Shown here piece by piece: positions 62,936 through 64,000 of a stretch of DNA of 64,000 nucleotides. The first letter of the stretch is position 1. Each line of letters begins with the position of its first letter. Source of the DNA: DASRAA01 sp963814165. Its GTDB lineage: Bacteria > Acidobacteriota > Terriglobia > Terriglobales > Acidobacteriaceae. The notes beneath the pieces were generated by a model. It worked only from the letters and a program-made list of their open reading frames with translations, made no database searches and was not told the DNA's origin. The stretch is from contig CAWFBW010000016.1 in assembly GCA_963814165.1 (NCBI GenBank), positions 124,001-188,000 on the forward strand, in the 5' to 3' direction. The position numbers and the translations under genes were made by a program.

Positions 62936-63199
62936 CTAATGCACCCGAGCTACCACCTGGTTGTACACCCACGCAAAGACCAGTCCGCCTACTCCACCAT
63001 CCACCAGCGCGTAGCAAGTGCCAACGATGACGTCGCCGATTGTCCGCGTCGCGTGGTATCCGGGATAGATGGAACTGACGACCTTCAGAAACTCCGCCGC
63101 GTAGGATGAGATGGCAAGATTTGCGATTCCGAGAACCAGGATCGCGCCGCCCCAGAGCAGGGCGCCTGTGATTCCGAGGGCTTTGACCGACAGATGCAT
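62936..63199 (-). CDS. Small two-helix membrane protein (holin-like annotation group)
   Basis: This 87-residue protein has two hydrophobic segments (about 6-32 and 55-80) around a short loop with SSIYPGYHATRTIGDVIVGT. Similar small proteins are often named bacteriophage holins in databases, a label I recall but would not take as function, because there is no phage gene nearby. The sequence is well conserved in style (Gly-rich helices, YPGYH motif). GGAGGGACACC precedes the ATG. Role unknown. It is convergent with aspA. Confidence 0.7.
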   Translation of the reverse strand: MHLSVKALGITGALLWGGAILVLGIANLAISSYAAEFLKVVSSIYPGYHATRTIGDVIVGTCYALVDGGVGGLVFAWVYNQVVARVH

Positions 63200-63446
63200 G
63201 GTGTCCCTCCTTGCTTCGAACTGAGAAGTGGCCCTTCCCAGCCTTGAAACGGGATGTCCTGAGACCGTTCCTAATTCTAGTTTAAGTCCTCGCAGCTGAC
63301 GCTGCCCACTATGTGCAGTAGCACGACGAGGTGGGGTTTACTGTTGGCATTATTTAGGGCAGCAACTTTCGTTTGCGGCAAGTGACGCACTCGCCTCAAG
63401 TCGGTTGCTGTCGATATCGAAGGGGACTGGCACATCGAAGGGCGAA

Positions 63447-64000
63447 TTAGTACGCCCACTTGAGGAGCGTGGCTCCCGAAGTAAATCCGGCGCCCACCGC
63501 CGCCAGCAACACCGTGTCACTCTTTTTCAGCTTGCCGGTTTCGAGCGCTGTTTGCATCGCCAACGGAATCGTGCCGGCCGTGGTATTGCCGTAGCGTTCG
63601 ATGTTGACGATCACCTTGTCCTCCGGCATTTTCAGCCGCTCTGCCGTAGCCATGATGATGCGACGATTCGCCTGATGCGAAATGAAACAGTCGATGTCAT
63701 GGCCAGTGAGATGGTTACGCTCCAGCACCCGGCTGGTCATCTCCGACATTTTCTTCACTGCATACTTGAAGACTTGCTGTCCGTCTTGATGAATATAATG
63801 CATTTTCTTGTCAACCGTTTCGTGGGTAGCCGGGTTCAAACTGCCCCCCGCCGGCATGTACAGATACTGCCCGCCCGCGCCCTCGATTTGCGCCACGTAG
63901 TCGATAATCCCGGCCTCGCCGTCTTCGGCTGGTTCCAGCAGCACCGCACCAGCTCCGTCGCCAAAAATGATGCAAACCGCCCTGTCCTCGTAATTCACCA
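63447..64000 (-). CDS. fabH: 3-oxoacyl-ACP synthase III (FabH), C-terminal part
   Basis: The frame enters from the right window edge and ends at the stop at 63447, leaving about 184 residues. DRAVCIIFGDGAGAVLLEP, ISHQANRRIIMATAERL (catalytic His) and IERYGNTTAGTIPLAMQ (catalytic Asn) are FabH motifs, and GAGFTSGATLLKWAY is the usual ending. FabH condenses acetyl-CoA with malonyl-ACP to start fatty-acid synthesis. The catalytic Cys lies outside the window. The frame is intact in the visible part. Other fab genes are not in view. Confidence 0.95.
   Translation of the reverse strand, partial: VNYEDRAVCIIFGDGAGAVLLEPAEDGEAGIIDYVAQIEGAGGQYLYMPAGGSLNPATHETVDKKMHYIHQDGQQVFKYAVKKMSEMTSRVLERNHLTGHDIDCFISHQANRRIIMATAERLKMPEDKVIVNIERYGNTTAGTIPLAMQTALETGKLKKSDTVLLAAVGAGFTSGATLLKWAY

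Noticed and set aside
62936..63199. Holin-like protein as evidence for prophage
   Set aside because: No endolysin, capsid, integrase or attachment site is nearby; the small membrane protein family is common in non-phage contexts.

Overview
This 64 kb window is a GC-rich bacterial chromosome fragment that most resembles Acidobacteriota (Koribacter/Terriglobia-like soil lineages). The assignment is inferred from gene content and protein style: a stomatin-NfeD pair, DUF3857-transglutaminase-TPR protein, PEP-CTERM protein, PadR regulator with membrane partner, two DinB/YfiT-type proteins, YpdA-type bacillithiol reductase, abundant palindromic repeats and many secreted TPR, NHL or beta-helix proteins. 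No rRNA, tRNA, CRISPR array or prophage was found.

Layout. 0-7 kb (minus strand): partial SPOR-like protein, slipin, NfeD, TolB-like/TPR protein, secreted hypothetical, FtcD (histidine degradation) and a PagL-like outer-membrane lipid A deacylase. 7.1-7.96 kb is gene-free and rich in palindromes, including a 129-bp MITE-like element that sits in the loop of another hairpin. 8-11 kb (plus): DinB protein, PIG-L deacetylase and PLP decarboxylase. 11.1-12.4 kb: an IS4-family element with an 11-bp target duplication, inserted in a palindrome. 12.6-13.8 kb: tatA-tatC. 14-24.9 kb: beta-helix protein, CtpA-type protease, PadR plus membrane partner, a membrane/zinc-ribbon protein of unknown function, YbaK, a BON protein and a PAP2-Wzi fusion. 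24.9-29.1 kb: a surface-glycan group of one DegT aminotransferase and three family-2 glycosyltransferases, two of them tandem duplicates. 29.3-35.3 kb: NHL protein, SMC and a small secreted protein. 35.6-43.3 kb (minus): YfiT, DUF3857 protein, orphan GvpL/F-like protein, PNPase and ribosomal protein S15. 43.4-55.3 kb: PEP-CTERM protein, class C beta-lactamase-like hydrolase, MFS exporter, L-lactate permease, porin, Spy-like chaperone and a radical SAM enzyme. 55.3-64 kb: aldehyde dehydrogenase, alpha-carbonic anhydrase, YpdA, class I fumarase, a VapBC-type module, aspartate ammonia-lyase, a holin-like membrane protein and the C-terminal part of FabH.

Functional links. Envelope work dominates: Tat export, surface polysaccharide synthesis and assembly, periplasmic quality control (NfeD/slipin, CtpA, Spy) and outer-membrane transport. 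Bacillithiol-type thiol metabolism is suggested by YfiT and YpdA, with a PIG-L/DinB pair as a further possible component. Fumarase and aspartase bracket a toxin-antitoxin pair at the fumarate node.

Quality caution. Eleven genes are interrupted by about 18 single-base frameshifts next to short homopolymers. Seventeen of these lie in the first 26 kb and one at about 37.9 kb. I read most of them as sequencing or assembly errors, so I annotate each broken gene as one span.
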